Source: Candidatus Aalborgicola defluviihabitans
GTDB lineage: Bacteria; Pseudomonadota; Gammaproteobacteria; Burkholderiales; Burkholderiaceae_C
Direction of reading: 5' to 3'
DNA length: 64,000 nucleotides
NCBI GenBank assembly: GCA_016705575.1
Contig: JADIXX010000008.1
Coordinates: 124,001 to 188,000 of the forward strand
Shown piece after piece: positions 33,358-42,360 of the stretch; within the stretch, counting starts at the first letter, position 1; every line of letters begins with the position of its first letter. The notes below the pieces were generated by a model. The model worked only from the letters and a program-made list of their open reading frames with translations. It made no database searches and was not told where the DNA came from. The position numbers and the translations under genes were made by a program.

Positions 33358-33941
33358 GGCGGGAGTGTGCCACGCTTGGGGCGTGCACCCACGTTCAACG
33401 CTCTCCAACCCTCGTGGCCGATGCGTTCCATGGTACGCATATTTGTCTCAAAAATGGTCTCCGCATGGGGAAAGGCTTGTACCGCACGGTCAATGCTCTC
33501 TTCACGCAGCAGATGCAACGTGGGATAGGGCGAGCGGTTGGTGAAGTTGGTAATGGCATCCGCCGGCGCATCCGCAAACTGGTATTGCGGATGCAGGCTG
33601 GCAATCTGGAAGACACCTTCATAGCGCAGTTTAGCTAACAGGCGGTTAGCCTGAGCCACAAAGTCATTGAACTCCAGAAAATCGGTCAAGGCGTCGGGCG
33701 CTATAAAAAGAGTAGTGTCTCGTGTAGCAGCGTCGAGGGCTGCGAGGCTATTTAGCTCTTGCTTCAGATCCACCAGCAAGTCCTTGAAACCCACAGAACG
33801 GGTAACGGCGTAGTGCACCTGGTCCTTGACGTCGACCGACTTGGCAAAAGGGCATAGGTTCAACCCGATGACCGCGCGGCGCAACCAATTGCGGGTGTCT
33901 TCAATGACCTGGGTGTCACTGTTTCTTTGTATATCGGTCAT
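33354..33941 (-). CDS. DUF1415 family protein
   Basis: The 195-residue protein has the DUF1415 landmarks: VIEDTRNWLRRAVIGLNLCPFAK near the N terminus, VAQANRLLAKLRYEGVFQIASLHPQYQF in the middle, and NRSPYPTLHLLREESIDRAV followed by TNMRTMERIGHEGW. I chose ATG 33941 over 33971. No biochemical function is established that I know of. A stretch around residues 63-80 (SLAALDAATRDTTLFIAPD) is encoded by repeat A4. It is coupled to the methyltransferase gene and 10 nt from dgt. Confidence 0.88.
   Translation of the reverse strand: MTDIQRNSDTQVIEDTRNWLRRAVIGLNLCPFAKSVDVKDQVHYAVTRSVGFKDLLVDLKQELNSLAALDAATRDTTLFIAPDALTDFLEFNDFVAQANRLLAKLRYEGVFQIASLHPQYQFADAPADAITNFTNRSPYPTLHLLREESIDRAVQAFPHAETIFETNMRTMERIGHEGWRALNVGARPKRGTLPP
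33700..33754 (+). repeat. Dispersed repeat family A, copy A4 (inside the DUF1415 gene)
   Basis: This reads GCTATAAAAAGAGTAGTGTC, TCGTGTAGCAG, then CGTCGAGGGCTGCGAGGCTATTT. It is a diverged copy of the family A unit (core GTCGAGGGCT at 33732-33741), antisense in frame within the DUF1415 gene. Confidence 0.65.
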
Positions 33942-33951
33942 ACCATTTACT

Positions 33952-35151
33952 TTACAGTCCGCCAGTCTCACCCAGACCGGTAATTGAACCCAGCAAACGT
34001 TCCCCGGTCAGGCGTTCGTGTTCATGCACGGCAAACCGGTCGGTCATGCCTGCAATGTAGTCGGCAACCATGCGTTCTGGCGTATCGTTAGATTCCGCTG
34101 CTCCATCCAGACCCACACCAAAGCCTGCCGAAATCTCATGAGGCTGTGCCAGGTAGGCGGCAAACAGCTCGCGCACGATTCGCGTGGCCATGATACGGGT
34201 CTGGTGCACCTGCGGATGGCGGTACAGGTTGGCGAATAGAAAACGCTTCAGATCGCGGGACTGCTCCCGCATGTCACTGCTGAACCCCAACAAGGACGGC
34301 AGGCCACGCACCGCGTCCACGCTGGAGGGCGCAGCTCGCTCTATTGTTGCGCTGCTATGGGCAATGAGATCGTAAACTTGGGCACTGAGCATGCGACGAA
34401 TCGTCTCGTACAACAGCCGGCGCTGGTTGTGGGCAGCGGCAAGGCCTGGGTACTCTTGCAAGGCCAGACCGTGATGCTGAGCAAACAGAGGGACATGAAC
34501 CAATTGCGCCATGTCAATCAGGCCGGAGCGAACACCATCGTCAATGTCGTGCGAGTTGTAGGCAATCTCGTCGGTCAAATTGCACAGCTGCGCCTCGAGG
34601 CTGGGACGCGTGTTATCAATAAAGCGCCGTGCTACGCCATGGGGTTCGCGTGCCTCCAGAGCCTGCGCATTGGCCACGCTGCAGTGCTTAAGAATTCCTT
34701 CGCGCGTTTCAAAACACAGGTTGATGCCATCAAACTGCGGGTAGCGCGCCTCCAGCTGGTCCACCACCCGCAGGCTTTGCAGGTTGTGTTCAAACCCGCC
34801 GTGGGACTGCATGCACTCGTTGAGCACATCCTGGCCGGCGTGACCAAACGGTGTATGCCCCAAATCGTGGGCCAAGGCTATGGCTTCAACCAGATCTTCG
34901 TTCAGACAGAGCGACCGTGCAACAGAGCGCCCCAGCTGCGCCACTTCCAGGGAATGGGTCAACCGGGTACGAAACAGATCGCCCTCATGGTTCAGGAAAA
35001 CCTGCGTCTTGTAGACCAGGCGGCGAAAGGCCGTGGAGTGAACAATGCGATCCCGGTCCCGCTGAAACGCGGTGCGCGTGGGAGCCGGTGGTTCGTCAAA
35101 ACGCCTGCCGCGCGTCTGCGCCGCGTCGCAGGCATAAGGCGCCAATGTCAT
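33952..35151 (-). CDS. dgt: Deoxyguanosinetriphosphate triphosphohydrolase-like protein
   Basis: This is an HD-superfamily dNTP triphosphohydrolase. The 399 residues include an arginine-rich start (DRDRIVHSTAFRRLVYKTQVF) and the HD metal ligands in THSLEVAQLGRSVARS and ALAHDLGHTPFGHAGQ. Later come NLTDEIAYNSHDIDDG and a helical C terminus. Length fits the shorter dgt-like group rather than the 505-residue E. coli Dgt. It follows aroB on the same strand, in the common aroK-aroB-dgt order. Confidence 0.94.
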   Translation of the reverse strand: MTLAPYACDAAQTRGRRFDEPPAPTRTAFQRDRDRIVHSTAFRRLVYKTQVFLNHEGDLFRTRLTHSLEVAQLGRSVARSLCLNEDLVEAIALAHDLGHTPFGHAGQDVLNECMQSHGGFEHNLQSLRVVDQLEARYPQFDGINLCFETREGILKHCSVANAQALEAREPHGVARRFIDNTRPSLEAQLCNLTDEIAYNSHDIDDGVRSGLIDMAQLVHVPLFAQHHGLALQEYPGLAAAHNQRRLLYETIRRMLSAQVYDLIAHSSATIERAAPSSVDAVRGLPSLLGFSSDMREQSRDLKRFLFANLYRHPQVHQTRIMATRIVRELFAAYLAQPHEISAGFGVGLDGAAESNDTPERMVADYIAGMTDRFAVHEHERLTGERLLGSITGLGETGGL

Positions 35152-35164
35152 AGAGGAAAATGAG

Positions 35165-35216
35165 CTTCTAGCCCTCGTTGAATGTACATATACAGCTACT
35201 CTATTGATAGCAATTT
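35165..35216 (-). repeat. Dispersed repeat family A, copy A5
   Basis: On the minus strand this reads TTGCTATCAATAGAGTAGCTG, TATATGTACATT, then CAACGAGGGCTAGAAG. It fills the 63-bp gap between aroB and dgt, and its outer edge reaches the aroB TAA stop codon. Confidence 0.8.
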
Positions 35217-36324
35217 ATACACAACAGGCGTTGATGACTTTGCGCACCATTGCGTCCGGCGCACCGCGCACGCTGGCGCGCGATGGCCCATCGATGACGA
35301 CAAAACGGATTTCACCGGCATCTGCCTTTTTATCCACGCGCATCAGCTCCAGATAGCGCCCGGCGTTGTCGTCCGCGCGTAACCGGGGGCCAACCACGGG
35401 TAGTCCGGCCCGCTGAACCAAGGTACGCAGGCGTTGGACGAACGCCGAGTCCACCATTCCCAGTTCACAGGACAACTGCGCCGCCATGACCATGCCGCAA
35501 CCCACCGCTTCACCATGCAACCATTGGCCATAACCCATACCGGCTTCAATGGCGTGCCCAAAGGTGTGACCGAAATTGAGAATGGCGCGCAAACCCGATT
35601 CCCGCTCGTCCTGCCCCACGACCCAGGCCTTGATCTCGCAACTGCGCTGCACCGCGTAGGCCAGCGCGTCCATATCCCGTGCCAGCATGCGATCTAAATT
35701 CGCTTCGATCCAGTCCAGAAAGGCCAAATCGGCAATCGGCCCGTACTTTATAACCTCGGCCAGTCCAGCGCTGAGTTCCCTGTCCGGTAGCGTTTTGAGC
35801 GTGTCCAGATCGCACACCACGCGCAGTGGCTGGTAAAACGCGCCGATCATGTTCTTGCCAAGCGGATGGTTGATACCGGTCTTGCCGCCCACGGACGAAT
35901 CCACTTGGGACAGCAGTGTGGTCGGCACCTGGACAAAGGGCACGCCCCGCATATAGCTGGCTGCAGCGTAGCCAGTCATGTCGCCCACCACACCACCTCC
36001 CAGTGCAAACAAGATGGTCTTGCGGTCGCAGCCATTTTGCAGGAGCGCATCAAAGATCAGGTTAAGCGTTTGCCAGTTCTTGTGCACTTCGCCATCGGGT
36101 AACGTGACAACATGCACGGCCTTGTAGCGGCCTTGCAATGCAGATTGCAAGCGCTGTGCATACAACGGCGCCACCGTGGTGTTGGATACGATCAGTACCG
36201 ACGTGGCGGCAGGCAGATCAGAAAAGCTCTCGGGATGGTCCAGCAGTGCTGGTGCAATCAAGATGGGGTAACTGCGCTCGCCTAGGTCGATGGCGACGCG
36301 CCGGAGAGATGTCGGTGCTTGCAT
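35215..36324 (-). CDS. aroB: 3-dehydroquinate synthase
   Basis: AroB makes 3-dehydroquinate from DAHP in the shikimate pathway, using NAD and a metal ion. The 369 residues include TLPDGEVHKNW, the NAD-binding FALGGGVVGDMTGYAAASYMRG, PTTLLSQVDSSVGGKTGINH, and the metal ligands in NFGHTFGHAIE and LHGEAVGCGM. The gene ends at repeat A5. It follows aroK after 81 nt. Confidence 0.97.
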   Translation of the reverse strand: MQAPTSLRRVAIDLGERSYPILIAPALLDHPESFSDLPAATSVLIVSNTTVAPLYAQRLQSALQGRYKAVHVVTLPDGEVHKNWQTLNLIFDALLQNGCDRKTILFALGGGVVGDMTGYAAASYMRGVPFVQVPTTLLSQVDSSVGGKTGINHPLGKNMIGAFYQPLRVVCDLDTLKTLPDRELSAGLAEVIKYGPIADLAFLDWIEANLDRMLARDMDALAYAVQRSCEIKAWVVGQDERESGLRAILNFGHTFGHAIEAGMGYGQWLHGEAVGCGMVMAAQLSCELGMVDSAFVQRLRTLVQRAGLPVVGPRLRADDNAGRYLELMRVDKKADAGEIRFVVIDGPSRASVRGAPDAMVRKVINACCV

Positions 36325-36405
36325 AGACCGGTAGTTTAGAGGATTGAATGGCGAATCACTTCCGCACTCACGGTAAGCACTAGTACCCGGCCCGGGCCAA
36401 TCCAG

Positions 36406-36966
36406 TCAAGACGCAGAAATGACGCCAGCCAACTCCAGCTGCATGACAATCATATTCACCAGGGTTGCCACCGAAGGCCGCCCGGTTTCGATCACGAAGT
36501 GCGCGGTCTCACGGTAGAGCGGGTCACGCGCAGCGTACAGATCGCGCATACGCCCTAAAGGGTCTGCAACCTGCAAAAGCGGACGGTTCTGGTCGTGCCT
36601 CAAGCGACGATAGATTTCATCTGCCGAAGAATTGAGGTAAACCACTTGGCCCCGCTCCCGCAGACGCTGCCGCGTGGCTGGCCGGATGACTGCGCCGCCA
36701 CCGGTGGAAACGACTGCATTGGGAATGAGGGTCAACTCATCCAGCACCGCCTCTTCCAAGTCTCTGAAATGGTCTTCTCCATCACGCGCAAAGGCTTCAC
36801 GGATGGAGTAACCAAGCCGCTCCTCAATGACGTGGTCCGAGTCGAAAAAGGGAAGTTGCAGCCGCCGGGCGAGTTGTCGCCCGACGGTGGATTTGCCGGA
36901 GCCGGGGAGACCTACTAAGCTGATCATGCGGCCATCGTCCCCAGTTGCACCAATGACCGCAGGCAT
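36406..36966 (-). CDS. aroK: Shikimate kinase
   Basis: AroK phosphorylates shikimate with ATP. The protein has the P-loop GLPGSGKSTVG, the shikimate-binding FDSDHVIEERLG with its Asp-His, EEAVLDELTLIPNAVVSTGGGAV, and the lid arginine region NRPLL. It is 186 residues from the ATG at 36966 or 173 from the ATG at 36927 (MISLVGLPGSG); neither has a convincing ribosome site, and Comamonadaceae homologues vary at this end. It would normally follow pilQ directly; here a broken lipoprotein gene lies between. Confidence 0.95.
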   Translation of the reverse strand: MPAVIGATGDDGRMISLVGLPGSGKSTVGRQLARRLQLPFFDSDHVIEERLGYSIREAFARDGEDHFRDLEEAVLDELTLIPNAVVSTGGGAVIRPATRQRLRERGQVVYLNSSADEIYRRLRHDQNRPLLQVADPLGRMRDLYAARDPLYRETAHFVIETGRPSVATLVNMIVMQLELAGVISAS

Positions 36967-37038
36967 TTAGGCCGCACTAGGCTACAACTTATTGCTTAAA
37001 CTGCTGCACGGCCCAGACTGCTAGCGCACCCCGACGAC

Positions 37039-38287
37039 TCAGAGGCACCCAACTCCGCCCAAACCATTGTCTTTAACGTTCAACACACTTGTTCCCTGGC
37101 GGCCTGTGGAATCAAGCACAGTGATAGTGATAGCGATGGTAGGCCTAGGCGGGACATCGTCAATGGGTTGTATAAGAAGGGTTGGAATTCCCTTGAGGTC
37201 AGTGAAAGTGCCATTGGGCGGATTAGTGTTGTCGACACCAGAACCGGAATAACATGTATTCCCCCCCGTCAGAACGATGGTGTAGGTTCCGTCAGCATTT
37301 TTGATCGGTGTCTGTGGCGCCAGTACCCCAGTATTCGTGGTGAAAACTTGCAGTGGGCCATTTGCACCATAAACCAGAAGTGATAGATCAGGCGTATTGG
37401 GGCTTTCTGGTATCGTCAATGCACTGGGCGCTACTTGCAAGCCGACCGTTCCTGCAGTGACAGTAAACTTCACCGCAACCGTCTGATTATTTGCATCGAC
37501 AACCGTAATGACGGCACCTTCACATGCCAAAGCAGTTGTGGCCTCAAGAATATTCCCTTGGACAATATGCACGTTCGTCGCGCAGTTATCAAGGATTACT
37601 GTATGGTACGGTGGTGTTCCACCTGTGATAACAGATCTAAAGATAACACCTATAGGGGCCTTCAATTCGATGGGGTTCATTGTCAATGGCACCGTTCCAA
37701 CGGTTACTGACGTAGTCAACGTAGCACCGGCTGCATCACGAATAGTAATGGTTGCCGCTGTAGTGCTTATTTGAACACCCGTAATGGTCATTTGATTGCC
37801 GCTAATTGATACAGTAGCGACAGAAGGGAAACTGCTGGTTGCTACATACGGCGCTGTTCCACCTCCAAGCGTATACGTTCGCGCAAATGCGACTCCCGGA
37901 GTAATTGTGATGTTCGAGGCTGCCGTGGTGTAAAACGCGGTGCTGGAGCCGACCGTAACAGCAATATCAACCTTTTGTTCCCCCTGAATCCAACACTGTA
38001 ATTGTGGCCTTCCCCGGCACAACGGTTCCGACATACAGAACACCATCACCACCAATCCAGCCAACCGCAACGGCTGGGTCGCTGCTAACCACCGAATAGG
38101 GCTTCACCCCGCCTTGAATGGCATAGGGCTGCAGTGAACCGACTTGCAGCGTAACAGCGCCGGGGGCAACCACAGTGAATGTCGAGTTTGGCCCCGAACT
38201 CGATCCAGGTGAACCACCGCCACCGCCGCAAGCAACAAGCACAACCGGATATCAATAGAAGGCCAATAGGTAAGTTAGTAAGCGCAT
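37039..38287 (-). pseudogene. Ig-like repeat lipoprotein, frameshifted
   Basis: A single gene can be read from the ATG at 38287 through three frame changes. The signal peptide core MRLLTY, PIGLLLISG and LVACGGGGG is split between two frames, with shifts near 38270 and 38245. A third shift, one extra base near 37971, separates KATITVLDSGGTK from VDIAVTVGSSTAFYT. The product would be a lipoprotein of about 415 residues with three or four bacterial Ig-like modules (GGVKPYSVVSSDP, GGTAPYVATSS and GGTPPYHTVIL are their repeated starts) and a Cys-containing end. It lies between pilQ and aroK and is AT-richer than its neighbours. Function unknown. Confidence 0.72.
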
Positions 38288-38323
38288 AGTGATACTCGTG
38301 TGAAATCGGTTAAGAAATTCGAT

Positions 38324-40491
38324 CTATAACGCGTTGCGCCAAGGCGTTAAGGTATCAGCTTTGGGCGTAATAAAGACCAAAAGCTCCTTCTTCGCATACT
38401 GTTCGGTTTTTGATTTGAATAGGTACCCCACTCCTGGCAAATCACCAAGTAAGGGTACCTTGGTTTCATCGGTGTTCTCGGTTTCTTCAAAAATGCCGCC
38501 AATAACCACCGTTCCACCGTTGTCTACCAAAACCTCTTGTTTTAACATTTTCACATTGATACCAAATCTGGAGTCGGTTCGTCCGACCACGTCCTTGTTG
38601 ATGTCAAGCTTGAGAATAATGCCACCATCGGGCGTGATTTGAGGGGTTACTTCCAGCTTCAAATTGATCTTTTTTGACGAAATCTGGAGTCGCTTATCGA
38701 CGCGCATCGTTGATAGCGTTTGCTGGTCGGTAATTCTTCGCCCTGCTCAATGATCGTCGCTTTTGCCCTGCAGTCACTACTCTGGGGCTAGAAATTAGCT
38801 TTGCCCTTCCCATCCGCCTCTAATGCAGATATCTCCAAAGTCAGGAATCGATTTGCTGCAGAATTAAATATTGAAAGAGCAAACGGTTAGCCGGCGACGC
38901 ACAAAACCCCTACCGCCGGGAGAGTTTGACAAAATTACCAGAGGTATCTAACCACCACCTGCCCACTGCTGGCCAAACGCATCCGCATAGCTGATTTCCA
39001 AATGCGACACGCTCACCATTATTCCCTGCAACTGGTAACCGCCATCACCACCCCTTTGGGCACGGATATCAGCTAGCACCCAGTTTTACCCGAGTGATTT
39101 TCCAAAACCGAATCCGAGGCTTCAACCATCCTGGCTTCAACCAAAACCTGCCTTACCGGTACGTCGATTTTCGAAATAAGGACCTGTATTTGTTCCAGCT
39201 TGCTCGGAATATCCGTCACAAACAATTGATTAGTTCGCGCAATGGCGATCACGCTCCCCCGACCACTCAACAGGCGGGCGTTGGGTGTGGAAATACTGCC
39301 CGGCGCAACAATGCCACCTTGCGCTAGCTGGGTCGCCATATCTTTTGCTTTGGCGTAGTTGATTGGAAAAACTGGGTTTTCAACTGGCTCCAGGCTTTGC
39401 GTCGACACAATTGATTCCAGATCAAGCTTCTCTTTAGCAACGATTTCGTCTTTTGGTGCTACCCAAAGCACATTGCCGCTCTTGCGCAATCCCAGACCCT
39501 TGGCTTGCAAAATAATATCCAGCGCTTGATCCCATGGGACATCCTGTAACCGCAACGTAACGGAACCGGATACCGAATCGGATGTCACGATGTTGAAATT
39601 GGTGAAGTCCGCAATCACCTGCAACAGGGAGCGCACTTCGATGTTCTGAAAATTGAGAGACAGTTTCTGGCCCGTGTAGCCGACGCCTTGTGTCAGCTTC
39701 TTCGGATCTGTTTTGATCTCTTTAACCTCGACCACAAATTGTTCGTCGCTTTGATAGGCGCTGTGTTCCCAGTTTCCGGTAGGCTCGATTACCATGCGTA
39801 CACGGTCACCCACTTGCGTTGTTGTGACAAGTTTGATGGGCGTACCAAAGTCCGCGACATCCAGCCGCCTGCGCAACCCTTCAGGCAAGGTTGAGTTCAT
39901 GAACTCCACAACCAACGTCTGACCCTGCTGACGAATATCAACGCCAACCTGGTTATTCGGCAACGTAACAACGACACGGCCAGCACCATCGGCTGACTTT
40001 CGGAAGTCCAAATCCTTCAATGGAGCAGAATCCCGTGTTCGAGTTTCAGCGAAACTGGCATTGATCGGCGCAACCGGCGTGGCTTGCGCCGCTGAGTCCA
40101 GCACAATCAGCAATGATTTGCCTTGAATTTCGGCTCTGTAGCCCACTGGGGTTTTCAAGTTCAAAACGACCCGCGTCCGATCGCCCGCCTGTACCACGCT
40201 GACGGACTTCAAATTGCCCTGATTCATGTCAACGGTGGAACGCCCCATGGCACTGGTCACGCCCGGAAAATCAAGCGCGATTCGTGCGGGAGACTGAATG
40301 GCAAACCCAACAGGTGCAGCGGTCAACTCCTTGGACAAATCGATACGTACGATTTCGGCGCCACCTTGCGTCGACCCGACAACGGATTCAATCACCGTTT
40401 GCGCATGCGTCGCAGCACTGAGCAGTAAGGCGGCCGAAAACACAATTCCTTGCCACATTTGCATACCCCATCGCTGATTCTGGTTATTCAT
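38324..40491 (-). pseudogene. pilQ: Type IV pilus secretin PilQ, disrupted by multiple frameshifts
   Basis: PilQ forms the outer membrane pore for type IV pili. Codons from 40491 to 39073 encode an intact N-terminal half: signal peptide, AMIN domains (residues about 30-250) and STN/N1 modules with VEVKEIKTDP and SVSGSVTLRLQDVPWDQALDIIL. From about 39097 to 38700 the secretin sequence continues only in pieces: VKLGA, ADIRAQRGGDGGYQLQG, SAANRFLTLEISALEADGKG, SSPRVVTAGQ and ATIIEQGEELP lie in changing frames with stops between. The last 127 codons (38707-38324) hold the C-terminal beta domain with NGGTVVIGGIF and KVPLLGDLPGVGYLF. Total length is normal, so indels, not a large deletion, are the cause. 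Confidence 0.88.
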
Positions 40492-41030
40492 TTTGTCTTC
40501 TCCTGCAACTGGAGTGTTGCAACGCGTTCAATCCATTCACCGACTGCGTCTTGCACAATTTCACGTAAGGTGACTTCGGTTTCGCTGATTTTGGTGACCC
40601 GACCGTAGTTCTGTCCCAAATAGGCTCCTAACTTGACCTGATACAGCAGGTTGTCAACTTTGACCAAGACCACTGGCTGGCCTGCCTTGTAAATACTGCC
40701 AACAACGCTCATGGCATCCAGTGGAAAGGACTCCAGTGGCTCCTTGCGCCGCGCCAATTCTGGCGCCACTAGCGCACCATTGGCCGCCACCTGATTGGAA
40801 TCCCGCTTCAATGCCTGAGTGAGCTTTTCCTTGCTAAACGGCTCCGTTACTGCGGCATTGGTATAGGCCTCCGGTTTGAACTGCTTCGGTGCGGAGATGG
40901 GCTCCACCTTGGGGCGCGTCTGATTGCGCTCTTCCACCATCCACTGCCGAATGTTGTCATCGCCGGACGACCCGCACGCCGTCAACAGCGTAGTTCCACA
41001 CAAAATCGCCAATATGTAGCAATGCCTCAT
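40488..41030 (-). CDS. pilP: Type IV pilus inner membrane lipoprotein PilP
   Basis: PilP links the PilNO alignment complex to the PilQ secretin. The 180-residue protein has a signal peptide with lipobox LLTAC, a disordered linker (about 25-100), and the PilP beta-sandwich with LDAMSVVGSIYKAGQPVVLVKVDNLLYQVKLGAYLGQNYGRV. It overlaps pilO and pilQ by four bases at each end. Confidence 0.95.
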   Translation of the reverse strand: MRHCYILAILCGTTLLTACGSSGDDNIRQWMVEERNQTRPKVEPISAPKQFKPEAYTNAAVTEPFSKEKLTQALKRDSNQVAANGALVAPELARRKEPLESFPLDAMSVVGSIYKAGQPVVLVKVDNLLYQVKLGAYLGQNYGRVTKISETEVTLREIVQDAVGEWIERVATLQLQEKTK

Positions 41031-41695
41031 TTCGGGGCTCCCTTGACAGCCTTGCTCTGGGCAGCGATCTCATCCTTATCCAGATAGCGGAACGTCTTGG
41101 CGGTCGACTCCAGCGCCAACGAACCATCTGGCCTGGGTGCAATGGTCAAATTGTTCAACGTCACAATCCTTGACAGGTTGGCGATATCCGAGGCAAAAGC
41201 GCCAATGTCGTGGTACCGTCCATTCACCTTGATGGCAATCGGTAGTTCAGCGTAATAGTCTCTGACCGCAATTTGTCCTGGCCGGAACAAATCAAACTGC
41301 AGACTGCGGCCCAACCCTGCCTGATTGATGTCAGACAGCAACGCATCCATTTCCGCCTTACTGGGTAGCTGCTTTTCAAGCTGCGTCACATACTGCTGCA
41401 CCTGTTCACGCTGCTTTTTAAGTACGTCAAGATTGACCGCCTTGGTCAACTTGGTCTTGTAGTCTGCGCGGAGTGTGACTTCCTTTTGCTGCTCTTGCTG
41501 CAACATTTCATCAGAGCCGCTCAACCAGAGGAACCAAAGCGCCACCACCACAATAATCGCGGTAAGCAAAAAAAGCGCATAGCGGGGTATGGACGGCCAA
41601 GCCGACGGATCTTTGGGATCAAGGCCACTGAACTGGTCCACCAGCTTCTGCTGCAATTGCGCAAAATCGATGGAACCGGATTTATTGGATGCCAT
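41027..41695 (-). CDS. pilO: Type IV pilus assembly protein PilO
   Basis: PilO pairs with PilN in the periplasm. The 222-residue protein has a cytoplasmic N terminus, one membrane helix (YALFLLTAIIVVVALWFLWL, about 39-58), a coiled coil (LKKQREQVQQYVTQLEKQLPSKAEMDALL) and a ferredoxin-like C-terminal domain (YYAELPIAIKVNGRYHDIGAFASDIANLSRI). It lies 11 nt after pilN and overlaps pilP by four bases. Confidence 0.96.
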   Translation of the reverse strand: MASNKSGSIDFAQLQQKLVDQFSGLDPKDPSAWPSIPRYALFLLTAIIVVVALWFLWLSGSDEMLQQEQQKEVTLRADYKTKLTKAVNLDVLKKQREQVQQYVTQLEKQLPSKAEMDALLSDINQAGLGRSLQFDLFRPGQIAVRDYYAELPIAIKVNGRYHDIGAFASDIANLSRIVTLNNLTIAPRPDGSLALESTAKTFRYLDKDEIAAQSKAVKGAPK

Positions 41696-41706
41696 GGGGA
41701 TTCTCG

Positions 41707-42360
41707 CTAACTCTTAACTGCGCCACTGGCACTAGAAACTGGTGCAGAAGCAGCCACACCCGCAGGTTCCGCAGCCGCTTTGGCGGCCTTCTCTGCTTCG
41801 CTCGCACGCACAAGATGAACCCGAATTGTGAAATTGGACACGCGCCGTTGATCACGCGCCGACAAGTTGACTGTTCCTGCCACAATTTCGACCAGCTCCG
41901 GCTTGTTAAACCAAGGTGTGTTGCTGGACAGATTACGCAGCAATTCCGACACCCGCTCGTTGGATTGCGCCACACCATTAATGGTCACAAGCTGGTCAAC
42001 TTGAACCATTCTGGATATATACACTCCATCGGGCAACTGATTGACAAGTTCGGTCAGCAGATGCACTGGCAGATTTCGATCCGACTGCAGATTCTCCACG
42101 GCCTGCTGACGCGCACGTAATGCGGCAATTTCGGCCTCCAGACCAACAATATCCTTGATCTGGCCTTCAAGCTTCTTGATTTCCGTCTGCAACGCAAGGT
42201 TGATCCCTTGCTGTTCGGAAATGGCCGCCTGATACCAAAGAAAAATTGCACCAGCCACCAAAGCACCCGCCAAAGCGGAGGCACCCAAAGTTATGTTGAA
42301 CAGGTCGCGACGGCGCTTGCGTGCCGCTTCGCGGTGCGGAAGTAGGTTGATCAGAATCAC
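41707..42360 (-). CDS. pilN: Type IV pilus assembly protein PilN
   Basis: PilN binds PilM in the cytoplasm through its N-terminal motif INLLPHREAARKRRR, which is present here at residues 3-17. One membrane helix (about 25-45), a coiled coil with AEIAALRARQQAVENLQ, and a periplasmic domain (PDGVYISRMVQVDQLVTINGVAQSNERVSELLRNL) follow in the 217-residue protein. A low-complexity alanine-rich tail closes it. It overlaps pilM by four bases. Confidence 0.96.
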   Translation of the reverse strand: MILINLLPHREAARKRRRDLFNITLGASALAGALVAGAIFLWYQAAISEQQGINLALQTEIKKLEGQIKDIVGLEAEIAALRARQQAVENLQSDRNLPVHLLTELVNQLPDGVYISRMVQVDQLVTINGVAQSNERVSELLRNLSSNTPWFNKPELVEIVAGTVNLSARDQRRVSNFTIRVHLVRASEAEKAAKAAAEPAGVAASAPVSSASGAVKS

